From positions 38,769,233 through 38,833,232 of the forward strand of contig JAKSZU010000004.1 in assembly GCA_026018925.1 (NCBI GenBank): 64,000 nt of DNA, written 5' to 3'. This document shows, in pieces, positions 46,140 to 56,378 of the stretch. A model generated the notes under the pieces. The model saw nothing but the letters and a program-made list of their open reading frames with translations, was not told where the DNA came from and made no database searches. The position numbers and the translations under genes are program-made. This DNA is from Tupaia tana. Lineage: Eukaryota; Chordata; Mammalia; Scandentia; Tupaiidae. The stretch's first letter is position 1, and each line of letters begins with the position of its first letter.

Positions 46140-46505
46140 TCTATAGAATGACTACCACTTACCCTATCCTCACCCACAATTCCAACTCTTTGCCAGGTTT
46201 TCCCTCTTTGACACTCACCTCAACTCTCTGTCCCCTTGCCTCCGTGCACCTCCCCTCATACACATCCCCCTGCCAGGGCAGCCTCTCCTTTGCCTGCTCT
46301 AAGGCCTTTTTTATGTGCCCATGACCTCCTGGGCATACCGTGGTCACAGCATCCACAACACGTACTGTAGTGACTGGTTAGGTGTCACTTCTACTTGACT
46401 CCAAGCCCTGGAAGGCCAGTGTCTTCATCTGTGCTGACACATCCAGCCAGCAGCCCAGTGCCTGGCAGGAAGGGGCACTCCAAAACAGTTTGAAATAATG
46501 ACTAG
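46140..46505 (+). mobile_element. L2 relic (sense, 3' region)
   Basis: CAGGGCAGCCTCTCCTTTGC, GGAAGGCCAGTGTCTTCATC and AGCCCAGTGCCTGGCAGGAA follow the L2 3' order (cysteine/CT-rich then the AGTGCCTGGCA end). Confidence 0.6.
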
Positions 46506-47035
46506 GTAAGTGGGAAAAAGGAAACTCTGCATTCAAAAACAATGATCATAACCAGTTTGTGCATTTCAGGTAAGATGCCGATCAGACACTCCTAAATAGA
46601 ACAAAATCAATAAAACTGTACAACAAGATTCTTGCTTAACCAGGAAATTATAATTAGTAAAAGTGCTTTAAATCGAAGACAGGACCCAGGCGCAAGTGTC
46701 CTTAACACACTTTTTCCTCTTGCCCTCCCATCCCTCATCTTGTTTCAGTAAACCATCTTGTCTTCCTTCCCAACGTAAGGTTCCGTATAGGGCCCCAGAT
46801 GCTGCACGTGTATCTGCTTCCCAGAAACCACCAATCGCCTCCTCTCCACAGAACTTCGCATGAACTGCAGCAGAGTAAGCTACAGCCACAACCCAGTGTA
46901 GAGGGAGAAAGAACGTTCGCGGGCTGCCATTCTGATATAGAAGGGCTTTTTTCAAAACCCATGGCTTGAATCAAAATTCCCGTGGAAAAAGACATTTATA
47001 AGCTAAGTACCTTTCAGAGGCTCTCAAGTCACTTC

Positions 47036-47289
47036 ACTGGACCGAGCACCCTCATGGCATGAGACTCGTGAAGAAGCTTGGTAGTTCGGGTTGCCTCCTG
47101 AATTAAGAGACCCCAGCTCTGATCCAGCCATGGCAGTGTAGTGAGTTCTAGATCCTGTCAAGGGTCTCTCTCTCTCTCTCTTTCACATGCATACATGCAC
47201 ACGTACTCTCTATCATGAAAGAGAAAGAAAGGAAGGAAAAAAGAAAGGGAGGGAGAGATGGAGAGAGAGAAGGAGAGCAAGAAAGAAAC
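47036..47289 (+). mobile_element. tSINE-C-like element (diverged)
   Basis: A weak head, then a (TC)n run at about 47168 and CTCTCTATCATGAAAGAGAA, the C-type end, followed by a purine-rich GAAA/GGAA tail. It lies about 300 bases from the exon 2 donor. Confidence 0.5.
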
Positions 47290-47299
47290 CCTACCTCTA

Positions 47300-47515
47300 A
47301 CACTTTCAAGTCTTCTGATCTTGGGCAATCTCACTGGTGCCCAAGCGTTTCATCTGTCAAGTGAAATAATAAGACCTAGCACAAGGATGGGGGATTAAAC
47401 AAGCTAACATAAGTAAAGTACTCAGAAAGTACTTAATAAGTGGCAGGCAATCAATAACGGTCTGTCATTATCGTTGCTGCTATTATTATTGTTATTATCA
47501 TTTGTACTGTTATTA
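47300..47515 (+). mobile_element. MIR relic next to WLS exon 2
   Basis: GATCTTGGGCAATCTCACTG, TTTCATCTGTCAAGTGAAAT and AAAGTACTTAATAAGTGGCA match sense MIR. It ends within about 65 bases of the exon 2 donor. Confidence 0.65.
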
Positions 47516-47577
47516 GACCTGGCTCCAAAAGAAGGCTATTTCCCAAGGTAAGAGAGAGAAGGGGAGCGTGCACTTAC

Positions 47578-47850
47578 TTATTTGGTTGTTCATCCTGAAG
47601 GCGATGTCCAGCTGCAGAATAAACAGCATGAACTGGAACCACGGACTCATCTCCATTGGGGGCAGGGGGATGTGGACAGAAAACACAATGTCGTTGGCTT
47701 CAATTTCCCTTGGAATTGCTTCCTCGATGTCTCGGATCTTGTCACACTGATTGGGCCCCCAAGGCATTAACCATTTTGTCTTGTGATGGTTCTTACGGAC
47801 ATCCACGCATTTCACTGACATGTAGGACACTGCCGTCGTGGGACCAGGAG
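47578..47850 (-). CDS. WLS: WLS exon 2 (273 bp)
   Basis: Begins CT, completing the Ala36 codon split from exon 1, then PGPTTAVSYMSVKCVDVRKN, through WGPNQCDKIRDIEEAIPREI and SPWFQFMLFILQLDIAF to NNQI plus one base: 90 whole codons and 3 split bases. The acceptor is CTCCTTTCAG and the donor GTAAGTG. This is the first part of the lumenal domain, just after membrane helix 1. Both lumenal cysteines (SVKC, NQC) are present. Differences from human are few (DVRKN for DARKN, WLMPWGPNQ for WFVPWGPNH, PLPPME for PLPHME, FRMNNQ for FKLNNQ). Exon 1, with the start codon, should be further right, but I could not find it in the remaining 16 kb. Confidence 0.97.
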
Positions 47851-48089
47851 CTGAAAGGAGAATGTTTTCGAGTTTTACAAAGGCCATCTACTGAAGTGAC
47901 CATTTCTGGTTAATGTTCTTTCCACTACTGTCTTCTTCCCAGTTTTTATAACTGCCTTCTGCCACTGGGGATCCATAATACCTGGGATCTCCCAAATCCA
48001 GGTGAAGATCCTCCAGTAAGGTGTCATCAACACATTCCCAAGAGGCTTTCCAATTGTTTTCGGTCACGGTGACTTAAGTAACAGACGTG

Positions 48090-48248
48090 TAGGGCCATCA
48101 CAGTGGCATGGCGGTAATGCAACACTCCACCATGCTGAGGGCACAAGGGAAGCTCCCAGGTTCACTTTCAAGGCCTCCCTGGGCACACCAGAACAGCTGG
48201 CTAAGGCTGGGAATAGGATCACAGCATGCGGACCCTGCTGGACACATG

Positions 48249-48290
<42 letters not shown>

Positions 48291-48331
48291 ACTGTCTTCT
48301 TCTCTCATGAAAAAAATAAATAAATAAAAGC
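48090..48331 (+). mobile_element. tSINE-C
   Basis: GGCCATCACAGTGGCATGGC head, CTCCCAGGTTCACTTTCAAG, a long (TC)n run (48252-48286), CTCTCATGAAAAAAATAAAT tail. Confidence 0.75.
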
Positions 48332-48354
48332 AAACTTTATTTTTTTAAAGTTTA

Positions 48355-48583
48355 CTTTAGTCACGATGATGTGTGTGCACACATGAAAGGAGAGAAGCAC
48401 CCTCGACACGGTCTCATCATGCCGCAATCCCCTGCATTCAGCATCCAGCACGTCAATATCTCGGCACACGCACACACGCTTCGAGTGTTTCAGGTCCACC
48501 TTGCTCGGAACCTGCACCTGCAGTCAGCCATGTGGCTTCCAGCACTGCAGTTCAATATACCACTAATCACTACAGACACTGGG
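48355..48583 (-). mobile_element. tSINE-A' (old)
   Basis: GGTCTCATCATGCCGCAATC, CTCGGCACACGCACACACGC, GCAGTCAGCCATGTGGCTTC. The head end is diverged. Confidence 0.65.
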
Positions 48584-48860
48584 CCAAAAATAAACCTTCA
48601 GAAAAGGAAAAAAAAAAAAAATACATTTGTAATCAGTCTAATTCCATTATCTCCTTACTCCAAAACAATGTCACAAAAATCAACTGCAATTGAGGACCAG
48701 CAGGTGGCATGATGGTTAAGGCACTGGACACTCACTCCTACACGGTCCACCACGGTTCTACTCCTGGACCTGGTGACTCGCTTTCTTGCTTTACCTCTAT
48801 CTTTTCTCTGCTTCACTTTAGTGAGTAAAAAATCATAAATAAATTAATTAAATTAGATGA

Positions 48861-48967
48861 TTTTTTTTGGAGAGGTTTTTGTTACAGGGCGCATGCGCTT
48901 GCCAGAGAGACGGAGAGACAGAAAGTGAGAAATTACCCCTCAGGGGGGATGGCCACGCCACAATCCC
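48861..48967 (-). mobile_element. tSINE-A fragment (3' half) of a concatemer
   Basis: GGAGAGGTTTTTGTTACAGG to GGCCACGCCACAATCCC, where it stops and runs into T21. It is 3' to the full copy on the minus strand and joined to it only by that A/T run. Confidence 0.88.
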
Positions 48968-49236
48968 TTTTTTTTTTTTTTTTTTTTTGAGAGGTTTTTG
49001 ATATAGGGTGCGTGCGCTAGCCAGCAAGACAGAGAGAGACAGAGAGACAGAAAGTTAGAAATCACCTTCCCATGGGGGATGGCCACATCACAATCCCTTC
49101 TCGTTTCTCCTCTCGGGATCTTGGGCACGCACGCACACGGGCCTGGCGTGAATTTAAACTACCAGGTCCAGGACTCCAACCATGGTCGACTACATGGGAG
49201 TCTAACAACATAGCCATTATGCTAACTGCTGGTTCC
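48968..49236 (-). mobile_element. tSINE-A, full length, of a concatemer
   Basis: T21, GAGAGGTTTTTGATATAGGG, CTTCTCGTTTCTCCTCTCGG, head end AACTGCTGGTTCC. No separate TSD lies between it and the 48861 fragment. Confidence 0.9.
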
Positions 49237-49317
49237 AGATAAATAATTCTTAAAAAAAAAAAAAAAAAGTTAAACATGAAAAATACATATTTTTCTGATG
49301 ACCCAATATATGTAGGT

Positions 49318-49545
49318 AGGGCCAGCAGGTGTATGGTGGTTAAGGTGCTGGACTCCCACATGAAGAACCACAGTTGGAAAAGCAAGCAAAAGACCTAGTG
49401 GCTTGCTTTCTCACCTTCTCTCTCTCCCTCTTTCCTTCTCCCTCGCTGTCTGCCTCTCTCTAGTAAGGACACACGTACTATAGCAAATTAAAAAATAATA
49501 ATAATGATAAATAAAATTAAATAAATGATTCTTTTTTAAAAAAAG
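49318..49545 (+). mobile_element. tSINE-B/A intermediate
   Basis: B head GGGCCAGCAGGTGTATGGTG with an extra GGAAAAGCAAGCAAAAGACC block, CT run, then AGGACACACGTACTATAGCA and AATTAAA: the A-type end joined to the B-type tail. Ends AAATGATTCTTTTTTAAAAA. Confidence 0.82.
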
Positions 49546-49629
49546 CCTTTTTGTTTGTTGTTTGTTTGTTTACAAAATAGGGTCATAGCATATGCAGTCA
49601 CTTCTCCAAGAAACAAGGTAGCAGGTGAT

Positions 49630-49900
49630 GAACAGCACCAGGTTGGGAGCCAGCTTGTCTGGTGCCCAATCCCAGCTCTCCTGTTTCTGGATGTGTTATC
49701 ACTAATCCACACTAGGAAACTGATAGGCGCATTACTAACCCCAGCTGGGTCTTAGTTTTATCATGCCTTACACAACAGTAACAATAGCACCTATCTCTCC
49801 AAGTCACTGTGTAATTAAACAAGTTTACATATAAAAAACACTCAGAACAGTGCTTGAGCACACAAAATGTATAAAACTAATATTAGCTATCATAACTACG
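49630..49900 (+). mobile_element. MIR relic
   Basis: TTGGGAGCCAGCTTGTCTGG, GCCCAATCCCAGCTCTCCTG, CAATAGCACCTATCTCTCCA and CACTCAGAACAGTGCTTGAG: near full-length sense MIR. Confidence 0.7.
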
Positions 49901-50103
49901 TTCTACAGAATTAAAACTTTTCAACTGGTAGTTGCAAAATAGTCGTTTACATGATATACCAAAATTCACCGCTTTTCCAGCTTATAGAAATTATCTATAA
50001 ATGAGAATCATTCTTGGCCTTGTATTATTTTAATGATATCTCATAACTTTTTCATCTGCTATCTAAATTTGCTTATAGCATATCTTAATATAGAGAAGTT
50101 CTA

Positions 50104-50357
50104 TGGGGACCAGCAGTTAGCATAATGGCTATGTCGCTGGACTCCCACGTAGTCGATTATGATTTGAATCCGGACCCGATGGCTTAAACTCATGCCGGGC
50201 ACATGTGCGTGCATGCCCAAGATCCCGAGAGGAGAATGGAGGAGAAGGGATTGCGACATGGCCATTCCCCATAGGGTGATTTCTCACTTTCTGTCTCTCT
50301 GTTTCTCTGTCTTTCTGGCAAGTGCACAAGCCCTATAGCAAAAACCTCTCCAAAAAA

Positions 50358-50412
<55 letters not shown>
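50104..50412 (+). mobile_element. tSINE-A, young, with (TA)n tail
   Basis: GGGGACCAGCAGTTAGCATA head, CCTATAGCAAAAACCTCTCC end, A25 then (TA)n. Perfect 14-bp TSD ATAGAGAAGTTCTA at 50090-50103 and 50413-50426. Confidence 0.94.
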
Positions 50413-50415
<3 letters not shown>

Positions 50416-50602
50416 GAGAAGTTCTAGATTTTACATAGAATTTTTCTTATTCTTTGTTTTTCTTCCACGCTTTTTTGTTAAAGAGACAGAACTTCATTAT
50501 CCCCAATTCAATAAATGTCCATTTTAACTTAATGTCTTTTACTGGTTTTTCTTTTTATAATTTTTAAAAATTAAATATCCATCTGGAATTTTTTTTGATA
50601 TA

Positions 50603-50672
50603 TTAGATTGTTGGGAAAACCATGATGCACTTTTCTATGCAAAAATGTGCCGTGACTTTCCCAACAACCCAA
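50603..50672. mobile_element. Small palindromic MITE, different family
   Basis: Seventy bases that fold on themselves: TTGTTGGGAAAACCATGATG at the left pairs with GACTTTCCCAACAACCC at the right, around GCACTTTTCTATGCAAAAAT. TA flanks both sides (50601-50602 and 50673-50674), as expected for a Tc1/mariner insertion. L1 sequence continues on both sides. Confidence 0.75.
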
Positions 50673-50799
50673 TAGAAGAGAGGGTAAGTAAGATTCCGGT
50701 TTCGTTTTTCCTAAATATTGAAATGATCCTGTGTTGAACTGACTCTTCCTTCTTGCTGATTTACTACATCTCCTACATCTTATAGATACTAGCATACAA

Positions 50800-50980
50800 T
50801 TCTTTTTTAAAATAATTATTTAATTTTACTCCTTTTTTTTTTTTTAATTTGATCAGAGAGAGAGACACAGAGAGGGAGAGGGAAAGTGAGAAAGCAAGCT
50901 GTTGGGTCCAGGACTCAAACCATAGTCAACCATGGAGGAGTCCAGTGCCTCCTCAACCACCATGCCACCTCCCGGCCCCA
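50800..50980 (-). mobile_element. tSINE-B inside L1
   Basis: AAATAATTATTTAATTTTAC, TTTAATTTGATCAGAGAGAG, AAGCAAGCTGTTGGGTCCAG and head end CCACCTCCCGGCCCC. Confidence 0.85.
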
Positions 50981-51390
50981 ACAGCATGCTTTTTAATAAT
51001 CTGCTCTTTTCCAGGTATTGGACTTTGAGTTCATGACTGGTAACAACACTGTTGAATCCTTTAAATTGATAGTGTGTATCAGTATATGACAGAGTGATCC
51101 CCTTCCCCATTCCATTTCAAATTTATCTTTTTGTTGAGATTTTGATTGTGATTACACCAAATCTATACATTAATTGGACAGAATCAGCATCCTTTCCCAA
51201 CATCTAGTTTTCCCATCCAAGAACAGTAATTGGTTCTCCACTATTTGCAGTCTGTTTTTAGACCTTTTTGAAAACTTTGTAGTTTTCTTCACCTACTGTA
51301 CAGTATAATTTTAAAATATATCTATAAAACTTTTCTCCGAAAGTTAGTAGTGAAAAGAAAACATTATAAATTATAGTTTATGTGTGTGGT

Positions 51391-51650
51391 TTTCTGTTTT
51401 GTTTTGGCCAGAGGGTACATGTTCTTGCCAGAGAGAGCATGAGAGGAAGAGAGCACTCCATCGGTGGAGAATGCTCCTTCCACAATCCCTTCTCCTCCAT
51501 CTCTCCATTCCGTTAAGACTTTAGGCAAGGGTACACACACGCCAGAGTGGTTTTTAAGTGACCAGGGCTGGGACTCAAACCATAGTCAGCCATGTGGGAT
51601 TCCATTCCCTACTCACAGTGTTTAACCTCCATGCTATGGGCCTGGCCCTG
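51391..51650 (-). mobile_element. tSINE-A' (old)
   Basis: TTGGCCAGAGGGTACATGTT, CCTTCTCCTCCATCTCTCCA, CTCAAACCATAGTCAGCCAT and head end ATGGGCCTGGCCC. Confidence 0.75.
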
Positions 51651-51920
51651 TTTGTGCTCTAAATATGCTTAATTCTGTACAACTGATAATTGGCAAACTA
51701 TATTTACAAACATTTTCTGAGCAGACAGCCACTACAGGAATGTGTAAGGTCAGAGAAAAGTAATTTAGGAGTAAAAGATACGAGTTATTAATATTCTGCC
51801 CCAGTTTGAATGCTCAAAGCCATATTTTTCTATGCCTAAATGTCTATCCTAATGATAGAGGTTAAGCAGCAAAATGTTATGTTTACAGGAAGTTGGGCTA
51901 ATGCCTACTGAAATTTACCT

Positions 51921-52089
51921 AAGGGACCAGCAGATGGGGTGGTGGTTAAGGCACTGGACTCCCACACGGTTGATCGCAGGAGGAATCCTGGACCTAAGGG
52001 CTCCCTTTCTCACTTTCTCTCTCTCTGGTCAAATTAAATAATAATGATGATAATAGTAAATAAGTAAATAAATAATTCTTAAAAAAAAT
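51921..52089 (+). mobile_element. tSINE-B
   Basis: GGGACCAGCAGATGGGGTGG head, GCTCCCTTTCTCACTTTCTC, GGTCAAATTAAATAATAATG, AATAATTCTTAAAAAAAA tail. TSD ATTTACCT at 51913-51920 and 52090-52097. Confidence 0.92.
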
Positions 52090-52097
52090 ATTTACCT

Positions 52098-53254
52098 GAA
52101 AGCTCAGCACTAAAGTCTAGCTGAACAGCTCTGCAACATAACATACTAACACTCCAACACAGGGTCACCACGAATCCATGCAAGGGACATTTTCCTTTAA
52201 AACTCACAACTGTATCACAAAGACCTTTTATACCTCGTCCATCTAAAATCAGACATCTGGCTTATTATTAGAAACATGAGTCAATCAAACCTTGGTTATC
52301 CTGACTCAGCTAAATAACCCACTGACATTAGAAAGACCAAATGGCACATTTAACTGAACCCTTTTTAATGTGGTTGGAGAAATAAACAATGTGACAAAAG
52401 TCATGAGTTCTATTTTGGGCTACCACACTCAAACTGACCATTTGCTGCAGAAAATAGTTACTGCATTTTAAAACTTTTCTTTTTCTACAAGGAACCTACC
52501 CTTTTTTCACATCTTTCTTCTTCTTTTTTTTTTTCCCTCTTTTGAAAAACAAGTCTCTCGCTCCTTGGAATGAAATGAAAAATAACTAGTGAGTTCCTCA
52601 CTGCTAAGCTCCAAAACCACATTCCAAACTTAATAACAGAGAAGCTGAACGCTCTACGGGCACAAAGGCTGCATTTTTAATGGACACAGTGAACGCCTGC
52701 CTTTGTAGCAGGCTGCGTTATTTTCATTCTTTCATTAGTCTAGGGTTTCTTCCACAAAGAAGAAAAATCCCAAGAATACTAATATTTTCATAAAGATCTT
52801 AGCAATGAACTTGGCGAAGCCTCAAGTATATTTTAAGCTATACTATGAGAATGACAAATATTTTTCTTCGCTTGAATAAGTCTTCTCATCTCAAAAACTT
52901 TATATGTAACTTAAAAACATGAAAATTCAAAATTTTGCTGCTTTCTACGAGTGTCCTAAAGGGAAAATGTACATATTGCTTGAGAAAATAAATAAACATC
53001 TGATTTTAAAACATGGATAGTCAGTGTTCCCCCAGTAATATCTTTACATCTCAGGAAAACTTCCTACTCTGGATAAAAGTAAATTCTCAGATGTTTCTTT
53101 ATAGAAAGCACGTTAAGTTTGTTATTTATTTTTTTTAAAAGGACAGTTTTAGATAGTAACTGGTTGCCTACCATAAGTATTTTCATTAGCCAAATTTGTG
53201 AGATCACAAAACAGCGTCTAGACTGAAAAGAACTTTGATCTGTCTTTAAATTGG

Positions 53255-53310
<56 letters not shown>

Positions 53311-55018
53311 GAGGGCTCTCATGGCAAGAGAAAAGAGTTAAATGGAGGAAGTTGAAATTATCTGCAACCTTTGATCAAGCCCCAAGCAACAGGCATTTGT
53401 AATGAAGGCTTTACACTAGCGTGGTTCTAGGGATTAATAGAGTTTGTGTATTTAAGAAGGGGCTGGATGGATTCAGGTCAACAAACTGAGTCATGTTTGC
53501 TCAGGTGAAAACTAAAAATAGCCACTCGGTATTCCTAGGATAGCAAGGGCAGTATCACAGGCTGCCTCAGCACACATTATAAACGTCCCCTTATCCATGG
53601 ATCATACACAATGTAATCAAAAACAAGTGAGGCAAAAGGTTCCTCTACATCAGTACAATGTAGCAAACAGAAGAATTTGGCCCAAAATGCTTCATCACCG
53701 TGTGTTAGTTAACCGTAGGTTAAGAGCATTAAGAATATGCACATTAGTTTAAAAAAAAAAACAACCATCAGCTATTCCTTGAAGACGCTGGCCCATTTTG
53801 AGTTCAGCTCTCTTTACTAGGCCAAAGACAAGTCATTTTCCCTTTCCTTCTCTGTATTTCCACACAATATTATTGGCCTCCACTTCTCCACAATAACACA
53901 GAAATTATGAAATGAGTTATGACACAACATTTCATTTTAAAGTAATACGAAATCAGTAAGACATAATGAATTGAAGGTTGTAAAGAAAAAACAAACACAA
54001 CTTGAAGCCTTTTTGAAAATTCAGTGATCCTTAGATCATGTACATTACTATGGCTCACACTGAATACCTACTAAGTGCTCGACAATGTTAGGTGCTCAAG
54101 TGCCCCTCATGACTTCAGCCACATAGAAGGTACAAACGATCAAGAAAACAGACAACCAATAATCACAGGGAAAAAAAATCATTATAATTGTGGTGAATGC
54201 TATGTCTAACCTAACCTTACCCAAGAAGCGGCAACAGTCAGATATCTGGGAGGTGAGAGAAATGAATAGCTGGAATGAGACAACAATTCCAGTCAATGTT
54301 ACAATGTAACCTGGAATAAAAATGTAAGTGAACCATGACTAAGCCTGTACTTCTTTTGGAAGAACATTCATTGACTCTGGTCAGCTTCCTGTTATCTCAT
54401 CCCAAATGGCTATCCAGTTTACAAATTACCATCTAGCCAACCACCATCATTTATCCTGCTCAAGTTGAGTCAACATCAAATCATTAGCCCCCACTCCCTC
54501 TAGAACCTATAATTAAAGAGTTGGACAGAGAGAGATACAAGCCGAGGCCGCCTCCTAGAAAAGTTAAAATAAAACTAAAACAACATGCTGACATGACATA
54601 TGGTCTCCATTTAAGCCAACACAGACTATTTCTTTGCTTTATTACCAGAAACAAAGAATCTTGAGGCAATTACCTAAGCAGCCTTCCTAATGGGCAGCCG
54701 CTAACTAAAGATAGAGACAAATGACAGCCCGACTTCGAGTTGCCCCAGTCTAGTGTGGGAGGCTGAGAAAGCAGAGAATTACATCCCCATTGAAAATTGC
54801 TCTGATAGAGGTTTGAACCGGATGCTTCAACTGTAAAAAAGGGCTGGGGGGTGGTTGTTTGCAGGACTTGGCTTTGAAAGGGAGCAGACATTAACCGAGG
54901 AAGGAAAGAAGATGGCCAAGTAGTGAAGGCTTTGACCAAAGGCATATGCTGGGTCATGAGACACCCAAAACAATCCCATTTCTGCATGTCTGAGTTGGAA
55001 CATTTAAAATAAAAAAGA
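52098..55018. other. Stretch with no young tSINE in intron 1
   Basis: About 2.9 kb of mostly unassigned intron sequence. The only landmark is an A54 run at 53255-53308. No exon, LTR or SINE recognised. Confidence 0.65.
53255..53308. repeat. Pure poly-A run (54)
   Basis: An uninterrupted A54. No SINE, LINE or gene-copy body is recognisable directly 5' of it on the plus strand, and no flanking duplication was found. Confidence 0.95.
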
Positions 55019-55251
55019 GGGCACTGGACCGTGGCACGGCAGTAGAACTCAGTCTCTGTGAAGCTGACCCAACAGGGGAAGGTTCTGGGTTCACACTTAG
55101 AGAACTCCCAGGGTACAGCAAGCACGTATGTGTCCATGATCCAGGCTGAAGACTGGAGTGGATCTCAGTGTCAAGACCCTATGGGGAATGCTGTCTCTGT
55201 CTCTCATGCTCATGAAATAAATATAAACTTAAAACAAAACAAAACAAAAAC
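55019..55251 (+). mobile_element. tSINE-C
   Basis: GGGCACTGGACCGTGGCACG head, AGGTTCTGGGTTCACACTTA, GTGTCAAGACCCTATGGGGA, TCATGAAATAAATATAAACT tail then (AAAAC)n. Confidence 0.75.
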
Positions 55252-55257
55252 CACCTT

Positions 55258-55536
55258 TGGGGACTAGCAGGTGGGGTGGTGGTTAAGGTGCTGGATCCCA
55301 CATGGCCAGCTGGATAGTTCATGTCCCAGGACCGAGTGGCTTAGAAAGCATGCCAGGTGTGTGTGCATGCCTAGTCACAATCCCAAGAAGAGAATGGAGG
55401 ACAAGGGACTGTGATGGCAGCACTGCCATCACTCCTGGGGGTGATTTCTCACTTTCCCTTTTTCTCTGTCTCTTTTTGGTGAGCTCAGATACCATGTGGC
55501 AAAAATCTAAAAACAAAACAAAACAATCAAAAAAAC
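55258..55536 (+). mobile_element. tSINE-A'
   Basis: TGGGGACTAGCAGGTGGGGT head, CAAGAAGAGAATGGAGGACA core, GGGGGTGATTTCTCACTTTC, end ACCATGTGGCAAAAATC. Confidence 0.85.
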
Positions 55537-56125
55537 AGACTCTTTGACAGACAGGTGAAAAATGTAGGCACACCCCTACCTTGGTCTGGTCCTGCCTCTT
55601 GTGTTTTCTAACCCGCAGCAGAGTTCTACTAGGGTGCACTGGCGCCTACTCTCCATAGTCCCTGCTCCACTCCATGGAGGAATAATCAAGAGGCCCATGT
55701 ATAACAAGGAATCTTTATTTGAGGGGATGTTTTAAGACCCCTATCTGTGACCTGTAGCTAGCCAAGAGGCCGGTCTGCTGGGAATGGTGAAGCTCCACCT
55801 TCCATTCTGTAGCTGAGCCCCCAAAGTGCCTTTGAAGTCTCAATCATTGGGTAATGATAGCCTTCCCCTAAATGAGAGGAAGAATGTCTGCCTTGCAACA
55901 AAGATGATATTTAAAGATTAATCTGCTTTGGGCTACAAGGGGAAGGAATGTGGAAAACAGACCAGTTGAAAGGGTAATTCATGTTTATATCCGTTAGTAA
56001 TCAAAGCCCTGCAATTAGAAAGAGTAATAACTTTAAGTAAAAATGGTCAAAATATTTACAGAATTGCAAATATTTTACACTAGCATTTAGCTAAAAGATG
56101 ATGACAAAATGGTAACATTGATCTT

Positions 56126-56272
56126 TTTAAAGAATTATTTCTTTAATTTTATTAATTATTATTATTATTTGCTATACAGCCTGTGCAGTCACCAAGAAGA
56201 AACAGAGAGAGAGAGAAAGTGAGAAAGCAAACAGCCAGGTCCTCCTTAACCACCATGCTAACTGCTGGCCCC
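56126..56272 (-). mobile_element. tSINE-B/A intermediate, internally deleted
   Basis: AGAATTATTTCTTTAATTTT tail, TTTGCTATACAGCCTGTGCA (A-type end), GAAAGCAAACAGCCAGGTCC, then a jump to TTAACCACCATGCTAACTGC. The B box and middle of the head are missing. ACTGATCTT-like flanks on both sides. Confidence 0.78.
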
Positions 56273-56378
56273 CATACTGATCTTAAAATACACAGGCTAG
56301 CAGATACTTTCTTCTGCTAAGTCAAGGAGGTTGATTTAAGTCTTGAAAGTTAGTTTTAGGTAAAAATACTCTATCATG

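Larger units (their letters stand above)
48693..49265 (+). mobile_element. tSINE-B split by a tSINE-A concatemer
   Basis: GGACCAGCAGGTGGCATGAT head, TAGTGAGTAAAAAATCATAA and the start of an AATTAAATT tail. The usual B tail end (AAATAATTCTTAAAAAAA) resumes at 49237 after the insert. Confidence 0.82.
50510..51355 (-). mobile_element. L1 ORF2 3' fragment, with insertions
   Basis: Plus-strand sequence reads as reverse L1: AAATATCCATCTGGAATTTT, GTAAGTAAGATTCCGGTTTC, TTTTGTTGAGATTTTGATTG, CACCAAATCTATACATTAAT and AAACTTTGTAGTTTTCTTCA. A MITE (50603-50672) and a tSINE-B (50800-50980) sit within it. No open frame. Confidence 0.65.

Noticed and set aside
54670-55137. 155-codon open frame on the minus strand
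   Set aside because: It overlaps a tSINE-C and continues into unassigned intron sequence. No recognisable domain, splice context or homology.
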